Notes: generated by a model from the sequence alone, not told the origin. Shown: positions 1 through 13,581, counted from the stretch's first letter. The stretch: 64,000 nt of DNA from Phoronis australis (GCA_002633005.1 NMRA01000387.1:330372-394371), one strand, 5' to 3'. Numbers and translations are program-made.

Positions 1-302
1 GTCGGTCATAGTTCCCTCAAGACCCGCATGTTCCTGTTCCTTTATTGGTATTATGACAAAAATGCGACAAAAAATAGGTATGTGATCTCGCATTACGAAC
101 GATTGTTCGATTATTTGTGTTTTTTGCTTACTGTAACTCCTGGAGCTCCAGGGCCTGTGCAAACATAAGATTGATTGGCGGCTTCCGCAAATGCGTACAC
201 TTTCAGATCAGGACACACTGGCGATGGCAAGGGGGCGTTGAAATTTGATATCTGCTTCCATATAATTTCACATGATTTCGTGGTGTAACAGTTATTAGGA
301 AA

Positions 303-3300
303 ATGGGGTTTCGCGATTCAAAGTGTTTCCTCACTAGCACAGCAGTGATAACACGTGCGCTGTTTGTTATTTACGAAATCGTACTGATATGGAGTGTATA
401 CCACTCCAAGGACAATAAACCACTTTGGTGGTTGTTTATTTTCTCTGTGGTTCCTCCTGTGGCCGAGATGGTCATCGTAATCGTCTACAACGGCGGGAGA
501 GAATGGAACAGGTAAGGGCAACGTATATGTTCACCTTTGGTGATTTCGTATCATGCACCATGTTTAATTTCACGGTGCATCTTTTGAGAGACAAGAAGCA
601 AGAAGTATTATTACACCAATTAGCTTGACACTGTGCTGCTAACCTGTTCCTGCTGCGGACGTACGCCTGAGGTTTGTGAGACCTCATGCTGCTCTCGCAC
701 GTGCAGGGCTACAGGCACTTCGCGCGAGATTATGCAACAAGAGATAGCGACCATAGACATCTTAAAGTGTACACAACATGACTCTAGTACCTCAAAGTAA
801 ATTTCATTATTATATCTTACTTGATTTCAGTGCTTTTAGTGCACAGCTCATAAAGAAACGCGCAAAAATTGAAAAAAATAATAATTATGTACAACGTCAT
901 GGGTTGAACCCAAGTCGTTCGCCATACTGTTCGGATCAGAGACAAAGTGTATAGAGTGAAGAGAAAGCAAAGTACATTTAGCGTCGAGAAGGTTCGTAGA
1001 GGGATCAAAAGATGTGTTTCCGGAGGCTGCAGCAACAGCAGCCAGGCGGAGAACGTCTCGGTGTTCCGGAGGACACCAAAGTTGCGCAGAAGTGGCATCG
1101 CTTCGTGCGCCGAACGAGAGTGTGGGACGTCATCGTGGACCAAGCGATTCGGTCCGGGGCCACTCTGTGTTCTGCCCACTTTGAGGACTCGTGTTTCGAC
1201 TCCAGTCACAGGAGACGTTACGATGAAGGCCNNNNNNNNNNNNNNNNNNNNNNNNNNNNNNNNNNNNNNNNNNNNNNNNNNNNNNNNNNNNNNNNNNNNN
1301 NNNNNNNNNNNNNNNNNNNNNNNNNNNNNNNNNNNNNNNNNNNNNNNNNNNNNNNNNNNNNNNNNNNNNNNNNNNNNNNNNNNNNNNNNNNNNNNNNNNN
1401 NNNNNNNNNNNNNNNNNNNNNNNNNNNNNNNNNNNNNNNNNNNNNNNNNNNNNNNNNNNNNNNNNNNNNNNNNNNNNNNNNNNNNNNNNNNNNNNNNNNN
1501 NNNNNNNNNNNNNNNNNNNNNNNNNNNNNNNNNNNNNNNNNNNNNNNNNNNNNNNNNNNNNNNNNNNNNNNNNNNNAGACGTTTTGCCAGAGTGCAGACG
1601 ATCAGTAGTATCACGTGACAACTTATTCAGAAACTGCAGGGCACGTTCAGAGAATCGAAAGGATATGACCGCGAGTGTCATCTGTGCACGCTGCATAACA
1701 CTCGATCTATTTTCCTTTCGGTCCTCATTCGAAGACGGGAGTTTCTTTGACGGCAACAGGGACTTTTTCGACGGTTTTTAGGCTTGTGTAGGGGTTCGTT
1801 ACTTTGGAGCAAATGTCGAGCAGACAATCTTAGGATCTACTTGTCTATGCGGCTAGCTTTTTAACTTGCCCATCGGGCAAGTACTTTTCAAATTCCACTT
1901 GCCCGACGCAAAATCTACATGTACACGGGCAATCGGGCAACCGTTAGTGTTGAGCCCTGCAATGTCTCACAAATTGAATGCTATGATTAGTTGAGGTCGT
2001 TCTTGCCCAACTATCGTCTCGCTTGCCGATTTAGAAGTTCAAATAACTGATGCTTGACGATAACTAAAGAGCAAAATTAAACTTTAAAAATCAACTCCCC
2101 TAACCCTTGGTTGTTCATGTTTATAGGCTTAGGCAAGTCATAGGACCTTGGCATTTATAAAATATTAATGCACAAAGTGCAAAAATGCAAGTCAAACGCA
2201 AGCAACGCGGAAGTAGGCCTAACTTGTTTTTTAGTACGTCTTTGCTGATCCTGGTCAGATTCATTATCAAAACCATTTTTCAGACGTCCAGATTTAGAAC
2301 ATTTTAGGAAGGTGGACAATAAAGGACACCCGTTCTTTAAAATACTTTCAGAGCTTTTTGCCCACAATCAGTGACAGATGCTGCCGCCTTTTGTGACTTT
2401 TATGTATTTGTCATTGCAGCATGTTCTGTCCCAGCTTCTTCATATTCCTGGCGTGTGTCACGCCCCAGTTGTGGCTCATTGAGCTCCACCACATAGAAAG
2501 AACGACCAGCAACATCACGGCAAACAGTAGCATTACATTCTCGGCACAAATTGTAAGATCTTTTAATTGTCTTAGCGAGTTTTACTTCAACTGTTTGTTT
2601 TAACAAAGATCATACTTCCTGCGTAAGCAGCCGTGCGTTCAGTAGCGCTAGGACATACGCTAGGACCTAGCTAAAATCTAGCTAAAGTCACGTGTTCTCA
2701 CTTAAAAAAGGCAACATCTCTTGCTTTTCAGCTTCATGAACCACTATCAACTTCAACTCATTTTCAATCACGACATGCAGTCTGATCTGAAGGCAGACCA
2801 GACCTCTGATGTGCCGTTTGACAAAATTACATGTGAACGCTTTTCAGATGGCTATCCGCCTTTTGGTAATGCGACCCCAAATGAAATGTATGACTAGGAG
2901 AGCGTTCCATAAACCTAAACTCTTGCGAGAAAAGCAAAATCTCGCAAGACCTCGCGAAACCACGAAAGCGAATAGCGATTGTTTCACCAGTATGCTAGCC
3001 TTTCCTAGGAAAAATGGCGGTCCCTAAAACGATTGGTCGGCTGGACAGTTGAACTATTGTATTGAATTCACCATTACATATGCGAAGATTTTCCCCACAG
3101 TGCACGCAATTGTATTACGATCTATGGAACGCAGCCCTGACTTCTTTGCGTGAGAACTGAGCCTTCGTAGGATGCTCTCAAGAACGTATTGGTTACGGTG
3201 CGTGTCACGACAAGTTTCACTACGGAACAGTGCATTTTCCGACGAAATTTCCGACAGAAAAGTTTAGTTGAGAAGTAGAAACTCTTCTGAACAAAAGATT

Positions 3301-5537
3301 CTTTTTTCCAACTACTCAATCTCACAAAAGGACTTTTAATATTTTCTATGTTTTAACTACTTTGATTGCAAAGGATGTATCAACATACTCACATTTTCAC
3401 ACAAGGTGGCTCTTCTTGTATTGTTCCAGGTTTCAAATTCATCTGACCAAGAATGGAATCATTAACACCTAGTAGCTAACGAGAAAAGGGGAACTTCTTG
3501 GAACTTCCCTACAAATGGATCCCTTTTTTCGAGTCCATTCTTTTAATGAACTGGTACCCTAATATCACAGCTGCAACCCCAGTCAAAATATATACGAGTG
3601 CCATCCGGGTGATCTTTTACGGACCGCGAGAGACTGCTGTAGTAGCGTGCTAGATTATAACTTATTGCCGAGGATATCCGATTGAAACCGAAAAACGCTA
3701 TAGATATTTAGTTTCGCAGTATGCATCGCAAGGAGCGTGGGTCGATCCGGGCGGCATTGCCCATTTTTTGCTATGAACACAGCTTAGCGCTGATTTTCGC
3801 AGATTGCACGTCGCTATATGTTAGTGATCAGATGGTTGTCGAGCGATTTTACAATGACTTTTGATATCGTCTTAGACGTATAAATTTTGCAAAATAATTG
3901 TGTGTTTTAGGGCTAATTTACGGTTGAAACGTACTGCTTTTTCGTCTATCGGTCGGTGCAACATCAGCTGCGTAGCGTTTGCGAAGTCTGTGTGAAGTCT
4001 GAATGCAATCTGACGACGACGCAAGGATCAGTTTATGTCCTTTTCAGGTGTTTGGTTGAAATAACGTTGAAATGTTGTCATTACTTTACGTTGGATAGTA
4101 CTAATATGCGACCTAACCAAACAAGCCTAGAAATCACATCTAATTTGACCAAGGAAATTTTTGAGACCAATTTCGCAATGGTAAATAGTCTATATCAAAA
4201 GTTGTTTTTTGTGACGGTTTATATCTGTCTTAATTCCTTCTGTAAACGTATTTGTAAACGGCAAATTACCTGCAATTTCCGTTTGTCCTGGACAAGGTTC
4301 ACGTGGCGAGCACATTCTTACGGACAAAAGATATTCTCGAAGAGAGTGATCACATTTAAATAGTTCCATTCAGCACTTGGACCTCTGGCTCATATACATG
4401 TACGCAGATATAAAATGTCTATGAATGTGTAGTTAAAAAAAGAAACATGAGCCTTATTGTTTGTGTTATACCATCCTGGAATGAGAAATACCTATGTCGT
4501 GTGTACGTACTAATGCATTGCAGAGAAACGACCTTTCAAAGAGAAACCTCCGAAAGTGACCGTTACCTGATAAATTACTCAATTGGCGGCAATGCTTGCG
4601 CGCATTTGTGATCTTCAATTATTCATGGGCTAAACAATTTCCGGCATGAATTCCGTAAAATTTGGGAGACAAAAAATGCGTTCTCGGGATTAATTTTGAT
4701 TCCGAAAAAAATCCCCACAAATAAAAACACATGCATACGTATATGTGTACGTATAATATACATACGTAAACACTTCCCGTTTCCAAATTTTGTTTAATAA
4801 AAACATTTATTTTAAAACAGTTGGAGCACCCAGGATAAGTGCCCTGTAACCTTAAAATATAATTATTTCTGTTGTAGATTGGTCAAGATTACAAGGTTGT
4901 TACATTTTCATACGACTTTCTGGTTATCGGACTGAAAGAGTGTCTGATGTATCTTCTGATATTAGCTCGATGGGTTCTTCCCATTAAGCACCTGACTTAT
5001 CAGGAGCTCTCAGACACACTGCTCTGTTATATTGGGATGGCTGCAGACCTAATGGAACTCATGGACTATTCCAACAATACAACAGCAATGAAGGATTCGA
5101 AGTTTGTCTACGCGTTGCTCATCATCTGGACGATCGGTCTTTTTCAGTTCTCCTTCGTGCTTACCCCAGCAGACGATCAGGAAAGGGAAGAGCAACAAAT
5201 CTCTTGCCGCTTTATCGCCGAGCACGCCGAAGTGTTCTCAATAGTGTTGCAATTGCTTATGATGCACATCCCATTTGCCACCATCCGTATAGTTGCCATG
5301 GTTTTGTACAAGGGCGTGTCCTATTCCAGTGTCTTTTTTATGGTTAAAAACTTGGCGATGATTTTGTTGAGCATCAATCGGTTGCTTGCGCTGTTCTGCA
5401 AGTGCAGACCATGGAACAAGAAAAAGCCAAGAATGGTCGTGGAAATGGAAGAAGATTATGCAGTCACCCCAGGAACTGAAGCGGAAATGGAGCTGGAATT
5501 CGAACCTGTCATGGGAAGACGGGAATCGACAATGTGA
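303..5537 (+). CDS. TMEM26: TMEM26-like membrane protein, copy A (3 exons)
   Basis: Coding exons are 303-511, 2420-2552 and 4878-5537, joined by GT-AG introns (donors AG|gtaagg and ATT|gtaaga; acceptors tgcag and tgtag). They sum to 1002 nt, giving 333 residues. The first intron is phase 2, the second phase 0. About eight hydrophobic segments are visible near residues 11-31, 41-62, 75-93, 127-149, 157-178, 189-209, 233-257 and 263-287. The tail from about 288 is charged and acidic. The blocks PQLWLIEL, ARWVLP and IGMAADLMEL, and the last segment with VFFMVKNLAMILL, match the TMEM26 family, whose members are a little longer (about 370 residues in mammals) and of uncertain function. Exon 2 has potential N-glycosylation sites (NIT, NSS). 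The start ATG in aaaATGGGG is conserved in all four copies. Intron 1 holds a THAP relic and an N gap. No polyadenylation signal is obvious close downstream. Confidence 0.88.
947..1231 (+). pseudogene. THAP zinc-finger domain relic, frameshifted
   Basis: This lies in intron 1 of TMEM26 copy A. One frame encodes KRCVSGGCSNSSQAENVSVF, the start of a THAP domain with its first two zinc ligands (Cys codons at 1013 and 1028). The continuation, PEDTKVAQKWHRFVRR and then LCSAHFEDSCF with the last two ligands (Cys 1168, His 1177), is in another frame. The break falls at about 1061-1073, inside ttccgg-like short repeats, and is best explained by a small deletion. THAP domains bind DNA and occur in P-element-type transposases and in host proteins derived from them. 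The sequence runs into an N gap at 1232, so the rest of the gene is not visible. No counterpart exists in intron 1 of copy B, so it arrived in A or was lost from B. A sequencing indel is the alternative explanation for the frameshift. Confidence 0.65.
1232..1576. other. Assembly gap (345 N)
   Basis: An unbroken run of N lies within intron 1 of TMEM26 copy A and truncates the THAP relic on its left. Apparent open frames across it are artefacts of the Ns. Confidence 0.99.
2629..2728. mobile_element. Insertion of about 100 bp in intron 2 of TMEM26 copy A
   Basis: Copies A and B align through ctgcgtaagcag, and then A alone has about 100 extra bases before cagcttcatgaacc resumes. The extra sequence (cgttcagtagcgctagg onward, including ctaggacctagctaaaat) resembles the reverse complement of the inverted-repeat element at 31877-32010. 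It is therefore probably a partial member of that family inserted after the A/B duplication. Confidence 0.45.
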
Positions 5538-6984
5538 ACTTTGAAATAGAAAATGAAGCCTCAAATGGCAATCACAAGTCCACGCCACTTTCAGTTTCGT
5601 CTACATGTACTCACCGTAATATAACGGTCTCACCTTGTTCCATGATTAGAAACAGTTTCTAGGCTTGCAAACAACTAACAGTTCGCCATCACAGTCTCAT
5701 GAGGTTTGGTTGTCACGGTGGTTAGTCCAGCAGTCGGTAGAGGAATTCCAAGGGTTTGTGATCACCGATTTAATTCCTTATCTCAAAATGCCAATGTGGT
5801 TCCAGGATCCGAAAAGGCTTACTAAGGTGGCACTGAATAGTTAGGCTGCGGCCGCGGCCAATTTGCACTCCCAAAATATAGAAATTTTGGGGTAGGCCAA
5901 GTTTGGGGGCATTTTGTAGGTGGGCATTGCACGTAGGCTCAGTGAATGTGGTTTGTTTGTATTTGTGAACATGCTGTGAATAAAAAAAGGCCACTTTCTT
6001 GGCTGTAGCTGCACTCTTCTTCAAGATGGCGGCCCCCAGCTGCAATTGTGCATTGTTGGGTAGCGACCGAGAAATTGGCTGTGATTTTAGGTAGCCCTCA
6101 AACAAGCAAGAATTGCAAAAAAACTAGTTGGTTGACAGTACTTTTGGACCACATTTTCTGAATCGGTAGGAAATTTGCTTTCAGACTCTAAGTTTGGTTT
6201 TAGTCGTGCATCGGCAGGGAAGTGGTGTTTTTCGGGTGAAAAGTGCCGATTTTGCATTTTTTTGCCCTTATTTTTCTTAGTCTAGCTTGGTTGTCAGTGG
6301 GAATGAAATGGTCAAAAATACAAGAAAGAATAAAGTTTCTGTGCTCATCTGCTGGGCTTTTTATGTGAAATAATTGAAAACATGCCATTCTTTGCATCCT
6401 GTTTTTGACAGAGTGAAGAAAAGGTTACAAATCAAGTGATGTGTGTTTTGCTAGGCAAAACCCAGTGAGAACTGTTCTGTGCCTCCTAAATGAAATCTTA
6501 TTTTCGATACCTTTTCGTTATATTATCTTCACCTTTCGTCCCAAAAGCGATTTTTAAGAGTATTTGACCCATAGATATCACATAGACCGGGGGCGCGCCA
6601 CACAGATACATGCAGTTCGCGTTGTCAATATGACGCCATATTGGAGAGTGCTACACAGGACAAAAATGGCGGCAAACACGGGGAGCCCTACGGCATCAGT
6701 CAGGAAATGCGGAGGCTCGCAGTGTTATGCCTGCAGCCAAAGAGTTAAGTTTTTTGGTCCTGCAATTGAGTCATGAGTTTTTTGGTTCGGCCATGGAGTT
6801 TAATGGTGTTGCAACTAGGTTTTTATGTTCTGCCACCATAGTTTAAGCGGAGCAACTATATGCGTTGTTTCCACCTCAGTCTTGGTGATTGAGACCACAT
6901 ATGATCAATTGAAAAGATAATTATTGACCAGCGTATGCTGTTATCCATTGGTGATGCTGCTTGCTAATTATGCTTAAGTAAATA

Positions 6985-7043
6985 TTTAGTATTTTAATAC
7001 TAAATACATATGATTGTCATTAAAATGACAATCATATGTATTT
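6985..7043. repeat. Two overlapping perfect hairpins
   Basis: A perfect inverted repeat has 20-base arms at 7002-7021 and 7024-7043, separated by aa. It overlaps a smaller perfect one with 9-base arms (tttagtatt at 6985-6993, aatactaaa at 6996-7004). It is AT-rich, in intergenic DNA, with no coding frame nearby. It could be a remnant of a short fold-back transposon or simply a cruciform-prone site. Confidence 0.85.
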
Positions 7044-7933
7044 TTACTTGTACTGAAAAATAACATCCCCGAATTTACTCGCCACCAGGGCATCGAAATC
7101 AGTGCATTTAAGTGAATAGTGTATTCTCTATTGAAATATATACTGCTTTAAGAACTTATTTCTTAATACATATACTAAAATCCGATGTTTTATGTTGTAT
7201 CAAAGCAAATAAATCCCTGAAAAATATGTACATATGTTGAAGTTGATATTGGATTTTTTTAGATTTGCACTGCTTGCTTACGAGCTCTCTGTTTTGTGAC
7301 GAAACTTGCGCGAAAAGTAAAGTGCATAGTAACCAAAATATCAAACCCGCACGACTGAATTGCGCATCCAATCTTTACCCAAAATCCACAATTTCCCACT
7401 CATAACCGAATGGAAATATACCCAACCGAGCCGATATAGCATTAATTATGACCCCGTGAAAAATGACCCCGGTTAGTTTTTTCACAGGTGAAGAATTTTT
7501 AACCCATGAAAAAACGACCGTGATTCGTTTGTATATGTAGTTAGTGGTCGTTGAATTTTTTGGAATGTTACGCGTACTTTTGTTTATTATGTTAAAATAG
7601 CATTGTTGTTTAGTTCCTGTTATGTTGGGCGGTCAAACCTAGGAACCAATATGAGTCGAATCAATTTTTTTTCGTTTCGATTTTTTTTTCGTTTTGAAAA
7701 AATACTTTGCTATCATCGAAAAGGTAGTGCATTCTACTCAGTAAAAATCGAAAAAGTATCAAAATCAGGGCAAGCAGAGTAAAATTATTTCAATTTTTGT
7801 GGCGAAATTTATGTCACTTTATTTGGATCGCGTCGCCCATATTGGAGGACAGTGGGATAAGTTACGAGTTTAAAACTTTGTGTAAAGCTCGCTCTCCCTT
7901 GGGTGGGCGGATGCATCCTTCTGCTGCATCTGT

Positions 7934-8101
7934 GGCAGATTGTCACCCACCTTTACAGTGCAACATGTTATGTAACTTTTGTAATTACTGATATCTGTAG
8001 TAGTTTAGTTTGTTATAATATATATGACCTTTTATCTCAACTACACGTGTTGTTTCACTGTAAACTAGCTTCGGTATCGCTTCGCAGTTAGCGCATATAA
8101 A
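7934..8101. repeat. 168-bp direct repeat, unit 1
   Basis: This begins ggcagattgtcaccc and ends in gttagcgcatataa. It recurs almost unchanged at 8441-8608 in the same orientation, 507 bases downstream. No coding potential is seen. Confidence 0.85.
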
Positions 8102-8440
8102 AATTATTTAAGTATTAAATTATGTTATGTAAGCTATACTGCCTCCTCCTCATAATCATATTGTTTGGATTCTCAGGTCAGTGACCCTCTTTGTTTTACG
8201 ATTATTGGTTCAATTGTACCACGTGATCTCTTTGTCTTGTCGCAACACTGGGCCATCGTCCACAATTCTCTCCAACTTTCATTTTTCACTCAGTTTCTCT
8301 TTCCCTCCCTCCCTCAAACCAATTTTCATTCTTTCCCTGTTATCCTCAAATTTCACATGTCGCTGACCTGGTGTTGCTGTTATTCTTCCGCATATTGTTT
8401 CTTAACTTACTATTCACCACTTGCGTATACCTTCATTGGA

Positions 8441-8608
8441 GGCAGATTGTCACCCACCTTTACAGTGCAACATGTTATATAACTTTTGTAATTACTGATA
8501 TCTGTAGTAGTTTAGTTTGTCATAATATATATGACCTTTTATCTTAACTACACGTGTTGTTTCACTGTAAACTAGATTCGGTATCGCTTCGCAGTTAGCG
8601 CATATAAA
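8441..8608. repeat. 168-bp direct repeat, unit 2
   Basis: Near-identical second copy of 7934-8101, same orientation and same length. The about 340 bases between the units contain a pyrimidine-rich stretch (8250-8340) and no supported gene. Confidence 0.85.
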
Positions 8609-8995
8609 TTGTTTTCGCCAACAATTTACGGTGAAATTTAATTAGACATTTATTTACTTACTATTCTGCACGAGTCATCAGTTTTCACCAAATTTCATCT
8701 TAATTTGAGAAATAAGCTATGTTGTATTGTGAAGCTTCAAGCCTCCAATTCTTGTTCCTTGCAACTTCATATTTTTTATATCTTGCTTGTCAAATTCTGG
8801 TGTGAGGAAACACTATTCGGTCACCATGGTAATAGTTACATGTTTGTGTCCACTTTCATATCATGGAAACTTGTGCTGTTGGATAGTGTTTGTAATGCTT
8901 AAATGTATTGTGCATTTTAAGTTACTTATTATGGTAAAAGGTTGAATAATTTTGGCTTAATGAAAAAAATGATAACATTTTGTATTGGACTTGTC

Positions 8996-9242
8996 ATACT
9001 TATGAGCTCGAACGAGCCCACTATTTGGAAAAATGGAAAAAGGTCTGCCTCAGTCAGAGAAGCACGAACTCCGAAAAAGGTAGAAAATGAGACAAAAGTC
9101 CACTAGAAGACGGGAAGTACCAAACTTTAGCCTCTGTAATTCATAGCTCTGAACATACCCAGTGAATCTTATAGTAAAAGGTAGACATCCCCAAAAATTC
9201 CACCCCCTTCCCCCCATTTTTTTAGGCTTGGTGCGCTCATGC
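8996..9242 (-). mobile_element. Short inverted-repeat element, relative of 31265-31516
   Basis: It starts with gagctcgaacgagccc and ends with ggcttggtgcgctcatgc. Read on the minus strand it follows the same order of blocks as the element at 31265-31516, including a segment related to gtggacttttgtctc. It has diverged, and I see no clear target-site duplication. It is non-coding and probably a non-autonomous DNA transposon. Confidence 0.5.
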
Positions 9243-12200
9243 AAAGTTTGGGCAAATCTCTGTTGAAAGCCAACAACTTAGCACAGTTCGCCAGCAGACC
9301 CCAAGTTCTAAACAAACCTCGTTTGAGCGTGCGCTGTGGCCAGGGACCAGGTAGGCCTAAGGGTAGCCTTGGCGCAAAGCTGCATAGGCCTACTAACAAC
9401 TGACCTGCATTTTGACGATACTGGTAGCTGGCACTGAGGCTAGCTAGGGGTCCAGCGGCAGTGTGAACCAGCCCGTAATTTTATGCAAGTGTCTGAAACT
9501 ATATGGCATTTATGATTTGAACATTTTACTTCGACAAAACAGCTTGCAACCGCATGCCTTTACCGTTCGCTAGTGTCTGGTCTCGATCCGCACCGGGTCC
9601 GATAGGCTGCGGTCCCTAGTCCGGCAAAATAATTTCTGTCAAAATTTAGTCACCACATTTCTAAAGCAAATTCGATAAAATTGTCCGTATTTTGATTTTA
9701 TTACAATTAAGGCGCGCTGTCGCTTATTTTATCCCCGTTTCCAGGCTGGTAACAGGCACTGCTCCAGTCGCACTGACGGCGTTTTCTTAGCCTGGGTTCC
9801 TGAATGAATTATACTTCTGGTGTCGTGTCCAATGGCGGCACTGAACAGTTAGACTGCGGCCGCGGCCAATTTGCACTCCCAAAATTACTTGGGTATTACT
9901 TGGGTGCAGAACCAGCGTCGTCACACTCGGGGCAGACCCATAGATGCTCGGCTTTCCACGTCATCAAGTCAGACAAGTTCCTTTGACTAACCACTCCAAC
10001 CAACTGCTGATTGCACAGTCGTGCCTCCAATATTGCATCTTGTCCAAAAATGCATCCAGGTTGTGGTTTGCGCATGTGTTCGTTTTCATTTCTCTGGCTT
10101 CCGGTTCTACGCAATTTTGCATCCAAGTTGTCCGTTGGTTATTCGACTTTTTATAACAGTATCATTTGTTCCCCGTATATTGTTTATTTTGGAAAAACGA
10201 GATAAAGGGCAATGTCATTGATGTGTGTGAGTACCTTTCAACGAGTGTTGAGCTTCATTTACTGATTTTTAAATGTAAGAGATTTTGTTGGCTGGCACTG
10301 GCAGGGAAGCCTATATGAGCTCATCCGCGGGTTCTGATCGTCTCTAAAAGACTGTAATACACTATATACTGCAAGGTATGACACTTGGGACTACGAATTA
10401 CGCGGGTTCTTCACTTTAGCCGTGAGCTTAGACCCTGACCACCGTCTCTAACTGACAAGAGACGGTGTACCTCCTGAGCATCTTACGACAGACTGACTAA
10501 AGGCAAAGCATCAAAGTGACGTTGTTGTAAAAACCTTTCAAGGTTTTTGCTCATAGTGGGAAACCTTAGCCACTTTCGTCTGCTTCATCAGATAGGCGGC
10601 CGCAATATTGTGCAATAACACACCTGTCCAATAATGCATCCACAGCCACTTCCAGCTGCTTTATCATATGGACGAATGTAATATTGTGCAATAACACACC
10701 TGTCCAATAGAATTGGACGGATGCACATACCCAAAACTCATCCATTTATTATTGGTTTTCATTTTACACGACACAGGCTTCACCTGTTTGTACAATGATG
10801 TTGAACGTCCAACAAACGCAGTTTTCTGCCTCCAATCACCTAGTTTACTACTACTAATAAATGATAATAGGTACTGAACACAACAGTTCAGTTCTAACTT
10901 TGATAGTAATATTGAAGTTCAGGGTTAACAAATTTCATCTGAAAAAAGGATGAGAGGTGATATGTCTAACTGTAGTTCAACTTCAATTTAAACATTTTAT
11001 TTTCAGATTGCAGAGACCTCAAGTGCAATGCACAAAAGATATCGAAAATGTAGACACTGGGTGCTGTGGTGCTGACGGGGTTGGTAAATGCCAAGTGTCC
11101 AACTAAGTGCATGGTCTATAGCTGTTTGGAAAGTGATGGGGTGCAATTTTCTTTTTGGTTGATTTTTTCAAAAACAACATATATGACATTTTCAACAAAG
11201 GCATTTCTTAATCGTTAACCTTACGTGTTGGCAAGTCATTGTGTGTGGATGCGTTTGTAATAAAAAAAAAGATAGTCAGCTTTGCTACTGATGCGGGCGT
11301 GCGCTTTTCTTGTTCCTGTATGAACATCGATAAGAAAACACTGAAATATTCGCCTGTTGTCTGCTAAAATAGTGCGGCGATGCGGCTTTTACTATTTTGC
11401 ATTAACAGAGAAGCGCAAGGTTCAAAATGATGCAGGCGTGGACCACAACCATTTTTTTAAGTTTTCTGGGTATCTTTAAGTCATGCAGAGAGCGCAGACC
11501 AGAACCAATATAATTTGCGACGTTTTACTGTTAAGTTCTTGAAAAGACCTAGATGCCACGAATTGCCTTAACACGAAATTGCAATCACTCTGATAGGAAA
11601 TTTAACAATGTCAATCTGAAATAATCCGACTTGGAGATTTTAGGAATCAGAGTTTCATTTCTTGTAATGAATGACTTGAGCAGAAGTTACGAATTAGCTA
11701 GTACATTTCTTCTCAAAGTGAAAACTGTTACTACGTTATCATTTTAAGGTCCCTGAAAAAGACTGAAAACAGCAACAAGACGATTGCTTACGTTTCATAA
11801 GTTACCAATACCAAGAAATTTTCGGATTTCGACATTGGAACCTATATAGTTGTTTCGTTGACTACTACGAAAAAGTCGCAAACCCATACAAACGTGAAGT
11901 TGTAATAAACACCCTACTTAAGTCGTACTAAATATCCAATTTTGGAAGCAGTCGTTATTTTTCATATGTCCTGTTTTGCAGAAAATGAACACTTATTTCC
12001 TAAAAGCTACAACAACTGCCTGGGGCAAGTATCCCGCAAAAAAGGCAACTGAAGAGAATGAGACGAGAACATTCTGCGATAAATATATCTTCTTCAAATA
12101 ATAATTACAAAGGAATGAACACATTATGTACTAGTGACATCAGAAAATGTTGAAAATTGTTGATTAGTACAAAAACATGTTCTTTAATGTGGTACAAAAC

Positions 12201-13581
12201 TTGTTCTTAACATTAATTGCAAGTCAGGAAGCAACAACTTTCAATAAAAAAATACAAGGGCGATTGGATAGCCTCCTCGGATAACAAATGCTAGTATATT
12301 CGGAAACAAAATAAATTCGAAACCGACTTGAAAATGTACAATTTGGGTACATCCACGATAATAATAATACCAGGATGTTGGAGATTAGACAGGATGATTT
12401 GAACCAATTATCTATTGTTAACTACACACCTACTACATCAACAGGCTTTTGGAGATTAGACAGGATGATTTGAACAGATTATCTGCTGTTAACTACAGGC
12501 TTAATACCTCACCTCAATAGACAGGATGTATCTTAGACCAGATGTGTCCTCAGCATGACACATAATTAAAACAGAGGCAAAGGGATGTTACCTTATGGTG
12601 TCTTTTAAGAAGCCACATAAAAACATTTATGGTATCATTGTTTACTACAAAGACAATATGATGCCCAAGACAGACTAAGCCCCCAGATTGCAAGAAATTG
12701 CAAAATTAAATAATTTTTATTCAAAGCTACTAGTAGACACATTCATAACTAAATTATGTACAAATTAAAACTGCAAACTTGAGCAGTGCTCAACATGACC
12801 ATCAAATATACATAAAACAAAACTCAAGCCCAGGTCAATCAAAGCACATAAAAGTGGTTTAATTTTATGCAAGAATTTTAAACTTGTAGGTTAACCCTGA
12901 CGTAAAGGCTGCTGCAAATTGAATACTATGATTACATGAACACGTTGTGGAGAAATGATTTGTTGAACTTCCAATCAATTAGAACCCAAGCCAACTACCA
13001 AGCCAACACATACCCTGTGTTATTACGTAACATAGCTGATTAAAATCATTTTCACTGACTAAATAGCAGGTAATATCGAGTCATTTTACATAAATTTGTG
13101 ATTGATTTAATCAATGCATTGCCAAATTTTCGAAACACTTATGAAATTTGTTTTGAGTACGAGTTGACTTGGGTACGTGTTTACTTGAATTCGAAGCAAC
13201 CTGTTTCATAATTTGATCGGCAGCTTTCAAGTCCGTTTGCACCTAAGCCAAGTCGACTACCATTCAACCTATTAGTATTTTTTTCAATAATACCAATCGA
13301 ATTAGCGGAACCTTTCGATTACGATCTAGCAAAACAACATAAAAACTGAAAGTGATTTCCGAGTTTGCAAAGGACTGGCTGACTGTGTCATTACTTGAGA
13401 CCATGCTCGGACATAAACAGCGATACAATGGAACATAGCCTGGTTATCTCTTCCTGACGTATATCTAGGGCACTTTGTACTTCGTATACATGTATCCAAA
13501 GTAAACTCGTACTCTTACTCGTACAGACTACACTATCGATTGTTGTTTCACGTCGCTTTGCGCAACTTGCGATGTACAGAT

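Noticed and set aside
817-1756. Long frames on both strands through the N run
   Set aside because: N bases cannot create stops, so their length is artificial.
3956-4363. 135-codon + strand frame in intron 2 of TMEM26 A, with partial counterparts at 25286-25757 in copy B
   Set aside because: It looks conserved only because the introns are duplicated. Most differences between A and B within it would change amino acids, and the frame is broken in B, so it is not under coding constraint.
9896-10126. 76-codon minus-strand frame with a CPEC motif
   Set aside because: No start context, splice sites or family match. It is next to a repeated block (9832-9886), so chance or repeat origin is more likely.
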